The notes under the pieces are model-generated. The model did no database searches, had not been told where the DNA came from, and saw nothing but the letters and a program-made list of their open reading frames with translations. Shown in pieces: positions 46,281-59,299 of a stretch of 64,000 nucleotides of DNA; positions within the stretch are counted from its first letter, which is position 1, and every line of letters begins with the position of its first letter. Source of the stretch: Umbilicaria muhlenbergii (lineage: Eukaryota > Ascomycota > Lecanoromycetes > Umbilicariales > Umbilicariaceae); NCBI GenBank assembly GCA_000611775.1, contig KK106981.1, forward strand, positions 1,417,078-1,481,077, written 5' to 3'. The position numbers and the translations under genes were made by a program.

Positions 46281-49280
46281 TCAAGGTGAGACTGATTGTA
46301 ATGTCTAGCTTGATACTCTTAAAACTTCATAAGAGCTCTGCAGACTTTTATTTAAGTCTTGTGAAGATGCTTCACAAGCTGCTCAGCTTCAGTGATAATT
46401 TCTTTAACTGCAGAGTATTTCATGAGTTCCTCTGCAATGAGCATATTCAATTTAGGTATGAAGTCATAGATGACCTCAAATGATGCTTTTTCAGTAAAAG
46501 AGTGTAAGCTCATGTTGTACATGAACTCAGTTAATGTTAAAAGTGAGGCTCAATTGTTCTGTTGATAATTAACATAACTTCACAGGTACTGTTTTAACAT
46601 GTTATTCTGTCATTTAATCTGCTCATCAGTTTATGAATGAAAGGCAGTGCTCAACTGATGATCAATCTTCAATGTGAACATCAGATTGATTTAAAGTCAT
46701 GAGGTAAAAACAGATCTGTGATCTGAAATTAAAGCTTAAATAACTTCATGAAGTTTAACAATCTCTTTAACAAAGATCTTTATGAGTTAATCAGCAGTTC
46801 AGTCCTTTCTGACTGAAATGTAATGTGCCATTTTTGAGAATTTGCACATCATCATCAGTATGACATCATACACATCCTCATAAGCATGGCTTTCTGAAAG
46901 ATCAGTTATGAAGTTTAAGGTGAGTACTTCTCAGGGTTCCTTCAGGATAAGTATGAGCTGTAATAATTTAATTTGTCTTTCATGAATGACTCTGACTCTC
47001 TGACAGACAAGACAAGAATTGCAGTATTTTTAAATTTGCTTTCACATGTTCAGTCAGTAGTACTTTGCATGTATCAGAGCAAAGGTTTTCTCTGTCATGA
47101 GGTGACTTGCAAGTAACTCATCATGATGCTTCTTAATAATCTCAAGTCATAATGACTCCACATGAGGTATATAAAGCATTGAGTTAAAGTATAAAAGATC
47201 ATCTCTTCACAATCAGAGTGAGTGAGAATCTGACATTTTTGAATTAACTTCATGAGCAGTGATTTGTTTCAGTATATGCTTCATGAGAGGATCAATCTGC
47301 AAGAATTCAAGTAACATTTTAATGAGAGAAACATCAACCTCCTTATAAAGTCCTTCATTTAAAACAGCCTCAGAGGCCTGTTTTCATTGATTTCACTGCT
47401 GAGGACTCATTGTGCCTGCAATTAATACCTCATGAAGGTGCACCTTCTGAGCTAATAAATCATCTTTAAGTTCAACTGAAATTAAAGCTACTGTCAGGAA
47501 CAGCACTTGTTGTAATATTAAAATATTCTCAGTCTGATTTTCTTGTTCTGCTTCACATTGATGATCAGGTCTCTGTGAAGAGTTATTAATAAAATTCAGA
47601 GTTCTCTTCTGATAAGTGATAACAAAATCATAAGTTGATAAGATCAACACTCATCAAATCTGTCTTCATGAGAGCTTATGAGTAATCATGAAGCTTCACA
47701 AGCTTGAATGATCTGATAGCACCTCAACTGAATGAGTGAATTCTTTTAAATAATGCTGTTAATGATAAAAACTCTCAATTATCATGAGTAGTTCTTCATC
47801 ATGAGTTTCATACTTTTATTTCATGAGTATCATCTTTCATGAGAAATAGACTGTAACTCTTCACTTATTAAGATGCTTTTGTGAGAGAATGCCTGAGATC
47901 ACATACCCTGAGGCATTCATTTCAAGCTGTATTGATAATGTGATGTTGAAATGCTGCAGGAACAGAGCAGTAGTGAAAGTTTACACAAGAATTTTAAAAG
48001 CAGATTACATCTTTAAAGACAGAAAGCTTACTCTCTGTGAGATTAACTTCTTATTTAATTTTGCATTAAACCCTTTAATGATCTCTGTGAGAGATGCAGT
48101 GATACATGAGAAGCTCTGTATGAACCTCTGATAAAAGTTCATGAAGCTCAGAAATGTTTACACTTCATGCACACTTTCTGACTCTGATCAGTTGACAATG
48201 ATGAATATGTGATTTATCTTCATTTCAACCCCTGTATCTGTGATAACATATCTCAAGAAGGGCACACACTTCACATTAAATAAATATTTAAAAAGCTTTG
48301 TGAACAACTCTGTCATGAGCAGAGCTTTCAAGACAATCTGAACATGCTGTTCATGCTGACTCTCTTTCATTGAGTAAATCAGTATATCATTCAAGAATAC
48401 AATCATGAAGATGTTTAAATGTTCATGAAGAACTTCATGAATATAAGACTGAAAACTCACAGGAGCATTGATAAGTCTGAAAAGCATAATTAAATATTCA
48501 TACAATTTATATCTGATATGAAATGCTGTCTTTCACTCATCACCCTCATGTATGTGAATGTGATAATAAGTGTTTTTGACATCAATCTTTATAAAGATCT
48601 GAGTGTCACAGACACAGTTTATGATCTTATTAATTAATGATAAAAAGTATTGATTCTTTTAAGTAATAGCATTTACCTCTTGATAGTTCATGCAGAGCTG
48701 CAAGCCTTCATCACTTTTAAGTGCAAAAAGCACTGACACTTTCACAGAAGATCATGACAGCTGAATAAATTCATTTGTGAAGTTGATATTTAAATACTCC
48801 TGTAGTACAGTCAACTCCTTCATGAAAAGATTGTATATAAAGTCAAAAGATGATGTTGTCTTCTTCAGCAAATTAATTGAGTGATCTCCTTTGTGATGAA
48901 GGAGCAGAGTTTTCACTTGAGTTTTTAAAAAGACCTTCATGAGGCTCTTGTAAGCTTCAGAAATCAGGTTCATGAAGTTTTTTAATTCATCAAGATTTAT
49001 CACCTGTAATCTCTGCATCATGTAGTTCACCTTAAGGTCTTTAAGTTTTCTCATGAGGCCTTTTATGATGATCTCTTTCAGTAATGAAGTCATTAAAAAG
49101 TTCTCTGCATCTGATCTTCACTGTACTGTAAGATTGATGAAGTCAACCTTCAGATTATTTCATCATAATCATGATAATCTTAAGATCACTGGCATCTTTA
49201 AGTCAACAGAGATAAAAGATTTATAAATTTATTTTCAGACTCTGAAAGAGTCCTGAACCTTTATTACTTCATGATAAATA
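46281..49280 (-). pseudogene. Element IV pol relic (integrase, RNase H, reverse transcriptase)
   Basis: RT start at 49,093-48,752 (minus): HHKGDHSINLLKKTTSSFDF and MKELTVLQEYLNINFTNEFI. RT palm at 48,505-48,188: [31 protein letters not shown] (first catalytic Asp lost) and YLFNVKCVPFLRYVIT. 47,650-47,393 gives MLILSTYDFVITYQKR, matching the connection between RNase H and integrase (the HR.GKxN region of gypsy pol). Parallel to 9,700-12,700 of element II. Stops mostly TGA. Confidence 0.8.
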
Positions 49281-50609
49281 AAATAAGTCTGCAAGGTATC
49301 TCCTTCAACATGATGAAGCAATAACATTTTAAAAATTGAAGATAAACTCTTCATAATATTCTTGTGAAGGAGATTGAGGTCATTAATATTATTAAGAACA
49401 GTTGAAAGTGATCTCTCTGCAAGATGTACTGTGAGTCATAATCATGTCTTCATTTTAAATGATGCACTCTTCTTTGATCTTAACTTCATGATGATCTTCA
49501 TGATAGCCTCAGAGGCTGCTGTGACATGATTACTGTTGTTAATTGAACTAATTAACAGAATTCTGCTCACAGTGTTGTCTGACTTCTTCTTAAGACAGTT
49601 CAGTTTCTTATGTCTGCACTTATCACAGTAATTGCAGTCTCTATTAAAGAATGCTCCTCATGAAGGTTTCAGATTGTGCAGTGTAGTGATGATGAATGTT
49701 GTAGATTTATGATTTTTTCACTTCATGATGTTCACAGAGATGCTTCTGCTGAAGTCATTATTCATGATTATTGCTCACAAGTGAGTTTTAATCCTGATGC
49801 TGAGATGAAGTTTCTTCATGAGGGTAATCAAATCTTCATGAGAGTTTGAAAACACAGAGTGTTCATGAATCTTCTGCTTCATGATGTGATTCAAGTCCTT
49901 GAAGAAGATCATTAACTGAATTTAATGATAATCCTTCACTTCATTTTTTATTTAAATCAGAAGTTCATTTAACCTGTGAAAATACTGATCATCAGATTCA
50001 CTGCTTAACTTGTGATAATTCATTTAATTCATTCATGTGTTATACACCTGATTATCATGATTTTTTAAAAGAGACTTTAAAAAGTTCTTCTGACTTTCTT
50101 AAGTATCTTTCAAGCTTTTTTCTTCATGATGTGTGACTCACTGCTTTATAATTTTGTAGTTCAGATATTGATCTGACTCTTCAAGGTGAAGCTTCATGAG
50201 AAGGTACTTAATTTAATATACATACTGCTGAAAATGAGGATAGTCCTTCATATGATATAAGTTCTCATCTTTGACTCACTTTTCATAGCAGGTGTGTTTT
50301 AAAGTTGAAGATAAATTTGATGTAAATCATCTGTGAGCTTTAAGCTCAGTCTGTTTAATATGTTCCTTCTCACTCATGAGTTGAATCTTCACAAGTTGAA
50401 TTTTGGTATTCATCATGATGAACTCCTCAGAGAATAGAGGAGTGACGTGTCATGACTGAGAATCAAGAATGATAAAATCATCATTAATTATTACTTGTGA
50501 AGTTTTTAAAGCAGTTTGTGAAACTGTTGTGAAGGCTGATTAAGAAGCTTGTGAGTTTTCAGTAATTCTTGCTGAACAGCATCCTTACAATGAATTGAAG
50601 CAATAAAAC
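49281..50609 (-). pseudogene. Element IV gag relic and 5' leader
   Basis: Reading leftward from the 5' LTR, the decayed gag includes a zinc knuckle CNYCDKCRHKKLNC (CX2CX4HX4C) at about 49,636-49,595. The rest is Phe/Lys/Leu-rich with many TGA and some TAA stops. This portion has no counterpart left in element II. Confidence 0.65.
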
Positions 50610-51064
50610 TGTAAGTGTACTACTGTGAGGTAATATCTTAACTAAGGAATTATGAAGCTATGTGACAATAATGATTTAAGCTTATAGTTGATGATTCACA
50701 ATAGTATGATATTGCTAATAAGTAGAGAATTATTGTTAAAAAAGAAAGTGAGACATGCTTTAACCTCATAATATATCTCTTCTAAAGTTAGCCTGCCTGA
50801 GGAAGATTTCATGAAGTAATCACCTCAGTGAAGCTACCTTCATGAGGTGTTCATTGCTGAATCACATCTTCATGAGGTGTTATCAATGATGTCAACTCCT
50901 TTAATCATTTTCATGAAGTGCTGAAAGTGATGTTTATTAACTGAGCTCCCTCATGAGTTTGATTCATTAATGAAAGTTACCTTTGCAAGGCTGTGCTGTT
51001 GTTAAGTATAATCTTTCTTATTTTGAACTAGCACCTGATGAGTTCTGTACATTGAATGCTCACA
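50610..51064 (-). repeat. Element IV 5' LTR (right)
   Basis: 455 bp, TGTAAGTGTACTACTGTGAG ... TTGAATGCTCACA, directly followed by CTCAT. Confidence 0.93.
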
Positions 51065-51069
51065 CTCAT

Positions 51070-53900
51070 TAAGGTACTTCTTGACCTTTTGAAGCTTATA
51101 AGGTGACATGCAGTAGACCTGACTTTGAGGTGAAGCAGCATCACTCATCAGCTCAATTTTGTGATTGTAAAAGCAGTGAGGTGAAAGCTTGCTGACCTCA
51201 GAGCAGTCAAAGACATCAAGGTACTCATGATATTCTGAGAACAACTTTTGATGTACCTCCTTCAGATGTTCAGAGGTATTCACTTTGAGACTTATTTCCT
51301 CTGAGTGACACTCTCAATTCAACATCAGTTGTCTGTCAACTCTCAATTCAACATCAGTTGTCTGTCAATGTCTTTCATCAACATAGTGAATATGTGTACC
51401 TCCTCTTGATGAGTTAGCACTGCATATGAAGCTGCTCTCACACTGTGAACAGAGAACATATCATCATCAGCAGTCAGAGAAGGTTGAGGCAGAATTTTAA
51501 ATGTTGTCTGAACAGTTCAAGAAGTCATTCAGGGAGCTGTTCAAAGAGAAGAAGATGAAGAAGTAAAATGTTTAAAAGACAGCTTTTGTGAAAAGATAAT
51601 GAAATCATTCTTCATGTTCAACACTAGTTGATTCTGATTCATTCATGACTTCCTCAGGATAATGTCATGCTGACTCAGATCTGTTATCAGCATAAAAACA
51701 GTAATCTCCTTATGCTTCTTCAGATGTAGATCAGGATAAATGACATGAGTGATTTTTCCTTTAATGAGGTTCTCATCAAACTTATGTACATTTTTCAGTT
51801 TAAACAACAGAACTGGCTTCAGCCTGAGCTTATCACAGATCATGAGAATTAATTGAGTGTAAATAAGAGAATATGCTGTACAATCAGTGTTTATCAATGC
51901 TTGAAAAGGTATGAGAAAGCCTTGAGAGTAGAGAGAGCAGACTGTAATGAATGATCATAATGTAAAGAGCTTCAGGTCATCATTCAGATCATTTAAAATG
52001 TTCAGACTGTTTAAATAATGTTTATTAAGGTTCAGCAAAGGGTTCATGCTGCACAGGGAAACTAATTCACCCTTAACTGTGACTTTGATAGAAGTCATTC
52101 ATTTTCTGACTCAGAACTGAAGTCATTATAATTAATGCAGACCTCACTGACAGACTCATCATGTTTGAAGGAAGAAAATGATTGTTGAACATGCTGAGAG
52201 CATTCACTGACAGGGTGCTCAAAGTGATGATAAATATAACAGTTTTCATTCTTCTCATCAGTCAAGTGTTGTGAATCAATTGAGGTTCTTTGAATGTTCA
52301 AACTGTTCAAAGGTGTGATGAAATGCATCATGAACTGAGTGACAGGCACCTTAAATGTGACTCATTTGAAGACTTTGACCTCCTTGATAAGAGCAGTTAT
52401 GATGTCTTTTCAGTTCTTGACTGCTTGAGCAGCCTGTTGTTCATTGTTCAAGCGTATGAAGTAAGTCTTCATGATTAATAATGAATCAGGCTGAATCATT
52501 TGAGACAACAGAGATGCTTGAAGATGAGAGAAGATCTTGTCTCTGAGGTCATTCATACATTGAGTCTCATCATACTCAAGGAAGGTGGAAAGGTGATGAA
52601 ACTCAACATAAAAGTCTGAAAATCACTTTGATCTCTGAATAAACTTAATATAAGTTTGACAGTAATTTCTCTGTTTATCTGAGTCTTCATAGATCTCCCT
52701 CAAGTCCTTCAAGATTTCATTCATGTTATGATAGAGGTCTGTGACTGTGAGTTCATATGATGAACAAAACTTAATGTGTTGAGTGACTTTCCTGCTCAAT
52801 CAAGACAACATGTACCTCATACAAGTAATCTCAGTCAGGTAATGATCTTCATTAATGCTCAATTTGATCTTTATCTTGCTTACTCAATCCTCTCAAGTGA
52901 GCTCAGAATCATCATTTAAAAGAGGAGGATCAAGGAGCTTCTTTAAATGCTTATTAATATTTAAACTGTTTGAAATGTTCAAAGAATAAGTGTTTTCTTA
53001 ATTCATTCATCAGCGTTCCTTCAGAAGCTGATATTTGATGTTGAGAACAATGAAGTTGATTTTCAGAGAGATCACATGATCTTGCTGTTTAATGATGACA
53101 TTCAAAAGATTATTCTTTTCAATCAGTAAATCATGAATATTCTCATTAACTGTCATGCTCAAGTCCCTCTGCTCTCAGAGAGTGTTGAGTGTTTTTAAAA
53201 ACTGCTTCAGTTTCACCTCTGCTTAATGCTGAAGTTGTTTCATGTTGATGATATCATAGAGGGTTTCAGCATCATCTTCACTGATTCATTCATGATGTCA
53301 TCCTGCTGAAAAACATTTTACAGTTCTTTCACATAGTATGACTTCACCTTTTATGAGGTGTTGATGATTTAATATTTATTTTACAACATTTTGTGCTGAA
53401 GTTGTTTCATGTTGATGATATCATAGAGGGTTTCAGCATCATCTTCACTGATTCATTCATGATGTCATGCAGTTGAGATAAAATACTTTCTTGCCTTTCT
53501 GCTCTTTTTAAGTTCTCTGAGAGCTGCATTCAGTTTAAGGTAAATCATCTTCACACTGAGAAGAGCTTCTTCTGCTTCATCTCTCTGCTCATGTTAATGA
53601 GATGAGCTTGCCTCAGCAGCTTTTTCTTTCTGAGCTTGACTCAGTGAAATCATGCTCTCTTTTGTCATATCAATGATGATGTGTTGAAGGTGTCTGTCTC
53701 ACAGCATTCTGCATTTAATGCTTTTCTTGACCTCTGTTCAATGTTCAGTTCAGTGTGTTGTTTAAATAATTCAGTGATTTCTTTTGATTCAGCTCTTTCA
53801 CAAGAGCAAGGTGAATGCAGATTATTTAAATTCAACTCAACTGCTTCATGAGTGTTCAGTGATGACAGCAGCTGCACACTTGTTGTAACAGGTTCTTTTA
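51070..53900 (-). pseudogene. Element III gag, protease and N-terminal RT relic
   Basis: Right to left: a gag region (QLLSSLNTHEAVELNLNNL at 53,874), low-conservation coiled-coil sequence, then a zinc knuckle at about 52,255-52,210 reading CYIYHHFEHPVSEC, where the second Cys is Tyr and the Gly is Glu. Protease at 51,897-51,643: INTDCTAYSLIYTQL in place of IDTG, then DLSQHDIILRKS. RT start at 51,283-51,070: KLFSEYHEYLDVFDCSEVSK and YCMSPYKLQKVKKYLNE, which joins the downstream RT at 28,939. A 91-bp local duplication (TGAAGTTGTTTCATGTTGAT at 53,230 and 53,398) lies in gag. Confidence 0.8.
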
Positions 53901-54103
53901 ACTTAACTGCTTCATGAGCTCTCAGGTTTCCGTATGACTTGAGTAAACTGATACACTTTCATATGACTTAGGAGGCGTAGTTGCAAAGAGTTATGTTATC
54001 AGTGTTTTTCAGAGTCATCAACACACACAACTCAATGCCTTTCTGAACAAGTTATTTCAGTTTGACTGTCTCATGAATATTAAGAGAATGAGAATTAATT
54101 TAA
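53901..54103 (-). other. Element III 5' leader
   Basis: This matches the interior of the short LTR element at about 60,040-60,233 (ACAACTCAATGCCTTTCTGA and TTCAGT..AACTGTCTCATGAAT), which shows that the short element derives from the element III family. Confidence 0.7.
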
Positions 54104-54274
54104 TATCAGGATCATGCAGAGCTCATCATGCAGATATGATGATCAAGAGATTAATTCTAAAGAGTCATTAAGTGATGAGCAAAACTACATATGTGAGTGT
54201 TGCAGAATTAACTGAACGCGCTAAGCTCAATCAAAAACTAATGTAGATTACTTAATCTTATCATGCTTTTAACA
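54104..54274 (-). repeat. Element III 5' LTR (right)
   Basis: 171 bp, TATCAGGATCATGCAGAG ... CATGCTTTTAACA on the plus strand; on the minus strand it starts TGTTAAAAGCATG. It is related to the 160-bp LTRs at 59,042 and 60,234. Confidence 0.8.
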
Positions 54275-54472
54275 ATCTTCATGAGATGTCACTAATGATG
54301 TTGACTCCTTTAATCACTTTCATGAAGTGTCAGAAGTGATGTTTATGATTGAGCTCTCTCATGAAGTTGATCTGTTAATGAAAGTTATCTTCACAAGGCT
54401 GCATCATTATTAAATATAATTTTTCTTATTCTGAATTAGCACCTGGTGAGTTCTGTACACTGAATGCTCACA
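54275..54472 (-). repeat. Fragment of the right (5') LTR of element II
   Basis: 198 bp matching the last 198 bp of the element IV LTR, ending CTGAATGCTCACA and followed by AGGAG. The missing part was separated by insertion of element III and was not found elsewhere. Confidence 0.85.
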
Positions 54473-54700
54473 AGGAGCAGGAAACACTACAACTGATAAG
54501 CAACTTGAAGCAGCAGAGAGAGCAGGTAACATTTACTTTAAATACTGTCAATCAGAACACAAACTTGATGAATGCATAAACATGAAAGCTTCACACGCTG
54601 ACAGAGATCAAGTCAAATTGAAATTTAATCAGAGAAGAAGAGATCAGAAGTTGATTTAAAACATAATATTTATAAGCAGCATTCAGTCAGAAAGAAGAGC
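54473..54700 (+). pseudogene. Element I gag, 3' part with degraded zinc knuckle
   Basis: Continuing from 6,721: AGNTTTDKQLEAAERAGNIY, then FKYCQSEHKLDECINMK, a CCHC knuckle whose first Cys is Tyr/Phe-like. The join is in frame only if one AGGAG copy is kept, as expected for a 5-bp duplication. Confidence 0.75.
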
Positions 54701-55385
54701 ATCATCATATATTATATTCATTAATTCAATGCAACAACATTCACAAGAGGTGACAGCAGTGACAGTGAAAACATATGTTATCTACAATGATCAAGAACAC
54801 TAAGTTAACCTGAAAGACTGAGATAATGAGGATAATGACATGCAGATTAATGAAAAGTATGTGAGTGAAGTGAATGCAGTAAACATATTAAAGACATGAG
54901 ATTATTCAGAATCAATGACTGCTCAGAAGAGAACAACAAGACAAGCAGATTTTAACTTTAACTTAATTTTAAGTGCACAATGATCACAACAGCTGACATT
55001 TAAAATTAATGTTTTAAGATCATGAGCAGCAAGAAGACTCCTTCATTCACTGCATAAATTAAAAAAACAGTTAATGTTCAGTGCAGTTAAATTTCTTAAG
55101 GACACAACTGTTTCAATCTTAATAATGCAACTCACTCATAAATTCCTCAGAGTTCATGCTCAGCTGACAGATGCACTACAGCTGGTACTGAACTTTAATG
55201 CAAAATTATGAGGGAAGAAAGCAAGCAATGCTCAATTAAAACTCAGTAACAAGGCATGAAGAGTTAAAGTGAGCTCAGTGAAGATCAGAATTCACAAAAC
55301 AGTAAAAGATGCAGCAGTTATGAATGATGAAAACACTCAGACTGAATCATGAAATCTGAAATTAATAATTAAGCTGTTAGAATTT
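54701..55385 (+). pseudogene. Element I gag-pol connecting region
   Basis: A frame with TGA stops, rich in Gln, Asn and Lys. No domain recognised until the protease at 55,386. Confidence 0.4.
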
Positions 55386-58300
55386 ACCTCTGAGAACTTT
55401 TACACCTCAGTCATCATGCAATCACATAAGAATAATGTTCAAGAATACTCACATTTAAAAGTCCTCATTGATTCAGGATCTTGCCTCAATCTGATGCTGA
55501 AGTGAATGATCAAACAAATAAAATTGAGAATCACTGCTGACTCATTCACTCAGATCAAAGTCACAAATGATCAGTGAACACAATTGCTCAGATACACTCA
55601 CATCAGAGTGATGATTAATGAATGCATCAAGCAAGTTCAAGTCTCAATAATATCAGATGACACATTTTATACTCTTCTACTTAAACACCCTTGACTATGA
55701 GCTGTCAATGCAATTGTGTACTATGAATGCAATAAGTATTGAATTAGAAATAATGACAGGATTGAGAACATGTTGAAGTCATCAAAGACTCAGACACTGA
55801 GAAGGACTTCTCTGAAAGTACAGTTTAATAAAAAAGTCAACTATGTTGATCTTTCTTACAAATCATACACCCTTGCAAGCATAGCCTTGAGTGATGATGA
55901 TAGAATTAACTCAATTCTTCAACAAATTAAGAAAGAAGCAGAGCAGCAAGAGGAAGAAGATGAAGAATATTATAATGAAGTTGAAGACTATGAAGATGAC
56001 AGTGATGATGAAGAGAATTTAAAAGCTCACTGCTTGTAAAGACCCTCATCTCTACAGGTGATAATCACTCAAAGGACTTAAATATGAATGAGACAGATGT
56101 CATTCAAGCAGTGAAATATGCTACTCATAATGACAATATAATTGAGCAGTACACAGCACTCAGGAGCTCTCACTTAAAGTTAAAGAAATTAATATTAATC
56201 ACTGAACAAGTTATTAATAACAAATCATGATCATGAGATTCAAAATTATGAAAGAGAATGCAAGAGAAGATTCATGACATGTGTAAAGCATACAGTGCAG
56301 AGACTTGAAGGTGCACTCTTAAATAACATTTCTTTTCAAGATACATCACCTCACATCTATCATTCATAAGTCAATGAAACCTCAAGAATGAAGTCACCTT
56401 TCACAATTCATACAGGACATACACTCAGGATGTGCAAATAAAAGAAGATGAATGAGAGTCAACAGGCAGGAATAAGTGAACTCTGAAAGATAATTTACCT
56501 TAAAGAATATTAATCATATTTACTAAATGACTTGCTGAAAAGGAAAGACAGTGAGCATCAGTAGAAATCTCAACATAATCTCTCTGAGTCAGATGAATGA
56601 ATACCACAGATAAAAAAACATGATATCAAGAATATAAGCAAAATAATGAATTCTTTGAGGCAATAATCACTCAGAATCTATCAGACAGCATTTCATAAAA
56701 AAAAGTAGAATTTAAATCAGAGACATTAAAATTTCTCACATCACATCACTTTATTAAATCATGATGACCACTTCTTATGAATGATGATGACACAGCATTC
56801 AGGGCATGACTGATGAAGTACTCAGAAATGATTAAATCATTGATTGACACCTCAGAACAGAAGAAAGCAGCAATCTTGCTTCTGAAGATTTGAAAGAACC
56901 TGTTCTGTGAAGATGTATGTTAAATGTCAGCAACAGACTTGATAGAACACAGGATCCTCACATATCAAGAGATCAGATTGAAGATGTGTCATCTTATGTT
57001 ATACACCTCTGAGGAACTCAAATGACAGAAAGATCACTTTCAATCATTAATGAAAGCAGAGATAATTGCTCATTGTGAATCTTCATAATCAGCGTGAACA
57101 AAATTCCTGAGAAAGAAGAAGAGTGAGAAGCTACAAATGATGCATATCTTTTACTCAATTAATGATGCAATCATCAAATTGAACTACATTATGAAATGAA
57201 TTGAGCTTATTCTACAACAAGTCTCACAGGAACATGTCAAAGTTAAGTTTTAAATAAATGCATCAAATGATTATTGAGTGATCAAGATGCACTCAGCTCA
57301 CACATACAAAATGACATTCTCTTCAGCATTTGAACAATTCACCTACCTCAAAATGAGGCAAGGACTGACAGAAGACTCAAGCACATACTTTAAATTAAAA
57401 AACATTATGACAGAAAAGATTCTGAAGCTGAACTCAGAATCAACCCTCTGCAGTGTGTCATCAGAAGTAATATTTACACACTTTGTTGATAATGATGTCA
57501 ATGAAGCATCAACATTTAAGTCACTTGTGAACTTTTTACACTTGCACTATTTCTCATGACTCATATGAAGCAGGCTTACATTAAACCTCAACAAGTTTAA
57601 ATTCTTCATGAATGAAGTTAAAGTATTGAGATTCTCAAAGAGGAAAGATGAAATATGATCATTCACAGACAAGATGACAGCAATTCAAGAGTGATTTACT
57701 CTTACAGATGAGAAATCATTAAATTAATTCCTTAACATGCTTTTCTTCCTTCAGAATCATATCCCTGGTAAAGCAGACTTGACAATAACAATGAAGAAAG
57801 TAATTATTAAGGAGGTAACAACTCACAGTGTGAACAGATGAAAGTGAAAGATGAAATGAATAATAAACTTCATGTGAGGAGCTAATCAGCAAGCAGCATT
57901 TAAAGTAATAAAGAAGACAATTCTTGAAAATGCAGTTTTCAGAGGTGACAGTCAGGTTCAATATCACTTATCATGTGACACCTTAAACACAGGAGCAGGA
58001 GGATGTTTATTTTAATTACATGAAACTTCTTCAAGAACATTGATGTCACTGCAGCTGATAAACAAGATGCATATAATAATGTTTATGTCATTTCAATTCC
58101 TGCCAGTGAAATGAAATTATCACATCACAGAGTGAGAAGCTCTCTCTGTTCTTAAGAATCTGAAAAAGTGCTGCTGAATGATAATGAGAGTAAAGTACTC
58201 ATTGAAACTATACACTGATCATCAGGTGCTTATAACAACACTTAAGATGAATAACAACTCTTCAAAGATCATCTGTGAACAACTACAGTTATCAGAGTAT

Positions 58301-58499
58301 GACATGAAAATTCATCATGTACCTGGCAAGCAACTGGTTATTGCAGACAGGTTGTCAAGATTAACCTCACACTCATTTTACACTGTCTCAGAGGACAGGT
58401 CAGAATTTTCACTGCTGACACTCTGTCAAGTGAAGAACAATGAGAACTCTCATATAAAGAACAGCAAGTCAAGAGAGGCAGGAGGACAACTTGAATAAA
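55386..58499 (+). pseudogene. Element I protease, RT and RNase H relic
   Basis: Protease: YSHLKVLIDSGSCLNLM at 55,449 keeps the DSG active site. 55,770-56,039 is open and acidic at its end. RT: TKFLRKKKSEKLQM (57,096), KVKF.INASNDY (57,235), HTYKMTFSSAFEQFTYLKMR and QGLTEDSSTYFKLKNIM (57,355). LNKFKFFMNEVKVLRFSK and LNMLFFLQNHIPGKADL (57,733) are followed by RNase H: YHLSCDTLNTGAGGCLF (57,964), KLYTDHQVLITTLKMNNN, and QLSEYDMKIHHVPGKQLVIA (58,291). The RT belongs to a fungal gypsy lineage with a NGYW and GQGLTGAP-type palm. TGA occupies the conserved Trp positions. Confidence 0.88.
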
Positions 58500-59041
58500 G
58501 CATTAAAACAACTCTCAATGATGAGTGAAAGAATGAGTGAGAAGCCTGACTGAAAGACTTATGATACTTCAGAATCTTAAAGTTCAAGATGACAGGAAAG
58601 ATCAAACAACCTGACTCACTGAAAGAGTCTGAACTCAAGATGATAACTGTGCAGGCAAAATACATCATCATTATTGAGAACAACAGTGGCATCAATCAAC
58701 TAAAGTATTAAGAGTGAGCTGATGTCATCATCAGGTGTCTTCACTCAGAGGAGGTGACTAAAGCATTAAAACTTCTACACAATGTACATGAACACTTTTC
58801 CAGGGAAATCATCATGCAATGAGCATTAAGATGATTCTACTGATCATATCAGAGGATCAACATCATCAAATTCTGTAGGTCATGTATCAATTGCCAGGTG
58901 ATAAGCTTTATCCGCTTCACTCAAGAACTCCTCTCAATTCTTCATGTTCAATCACTTGACTGCCTTGAAATAAATTACATCAGCTCATTCTCATCAGTGT
59001 TAAACTCAGAGGTGAAGTACATCCTGGTTGAAGTGAACTAC

Positions 59042-59201
59042 TATCAGGATCATGCAGAGCAAGTCATGCAAATATGATGACAAAGATATCAATTGTAGGG
59101 AGTCATTGTGTGGTGAGTGAAGCTACTTATATAGGGGCTGAGTGCGCACTAGACCTAATTGAGTGCTAGTGCGCATCACTGTTGTTGTCATGCTTCTAAC
59201 A
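59042..59201 (-). repeat. Short element, left (3') LTR
   Basis: 160 bp, TATCAGGATCATGCAGAGC ... CATGCTTCTAACA (plus strand). Same length as the right copy, with a few transitions. Confidence 0.9.
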
Positions 59202-59299
59202 ATACCCCCCTCTCTGAAAAAGTGTTGTCTGCAACGCTGCTTGCTAGCCCTCCCAATTGCCAGTCACACCCCTGAGTTCAAACGGTCTGAACAGTTCAA

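Larger units (their letters stand above)
28945..51064 (-). mobile_element. Element IV: minus-strand LTR retrotransposon nested in RT of III
   Basis: Two 455-bp LTRs (28,945-29,399 and 50,610-51,064) start TGTAAGTGTAC and end GAATGCTCACA, and are flanked by CTCAT. Its own internal sequence is 29,400-30,328 and 45,174-50,609, split by element V. Coding is on the minus strand: gag to the right, pol to the left. It is the same family as element II. Confidence 0.93.
26991..54274 (-). mobile_element. Element III: minus-strand Ty3/gypsy element, left end missing
   Basis: Its own parts are about 26,991-28,939 and 51,070-54,274, separated by element IV. Read leftward they give a 5' LTR (54,274-54,104), gag with zinc knuckle, protease, RT, RNase H and part of integrase. 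The RT frame is restored exactly when IV and one CTCAT copy are removed (KKYLNE joined to NLFKGF). The integrase is cut after the GPQF block, and the 3' LTR was not found, so the left end is deleted or displaced by block B. It sits in the right LTR of element II. Confidence 0.8.
6722..54472 (-). mobile_element. Element II: minus-strand LTR retrotransposon nested in gag of I
   Basis: The ends are a TGTAAACATATT left LTR end and a GAATGCTCACA right LTR end, flanked by AGGAG target duplications. It is of the same family as element IV: LTR and pol sequence at 8,757-12,700 match 29,600-30,330 and 45,650-49,280 closely. Its own recognised parts are 6,722-7,660, 8,757-12,700 and 54,275-54,472. The segment that should hold its gag start and the first ~258 bp of the right LTR was not found, so a deletion or rearrangement lies between 12,700 and 27,000. 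It is hypermutated and non-functional. Confidence 0.8.

Noticed and set aside
13941-58500. Genetic code with TGA read as tryptophan, because long frames appear when TGA is taken as sense
   Set aside because: TGA also replaces conserved Arg, for example both Arg of the TAFRTRYG block of element VI RT and the Arg after FVNIK in the PRP28 fragment. The amidase gene in the same window uses TGG for Trp and ends in TGA. Mutation of CGA and TGG explains the pattern.
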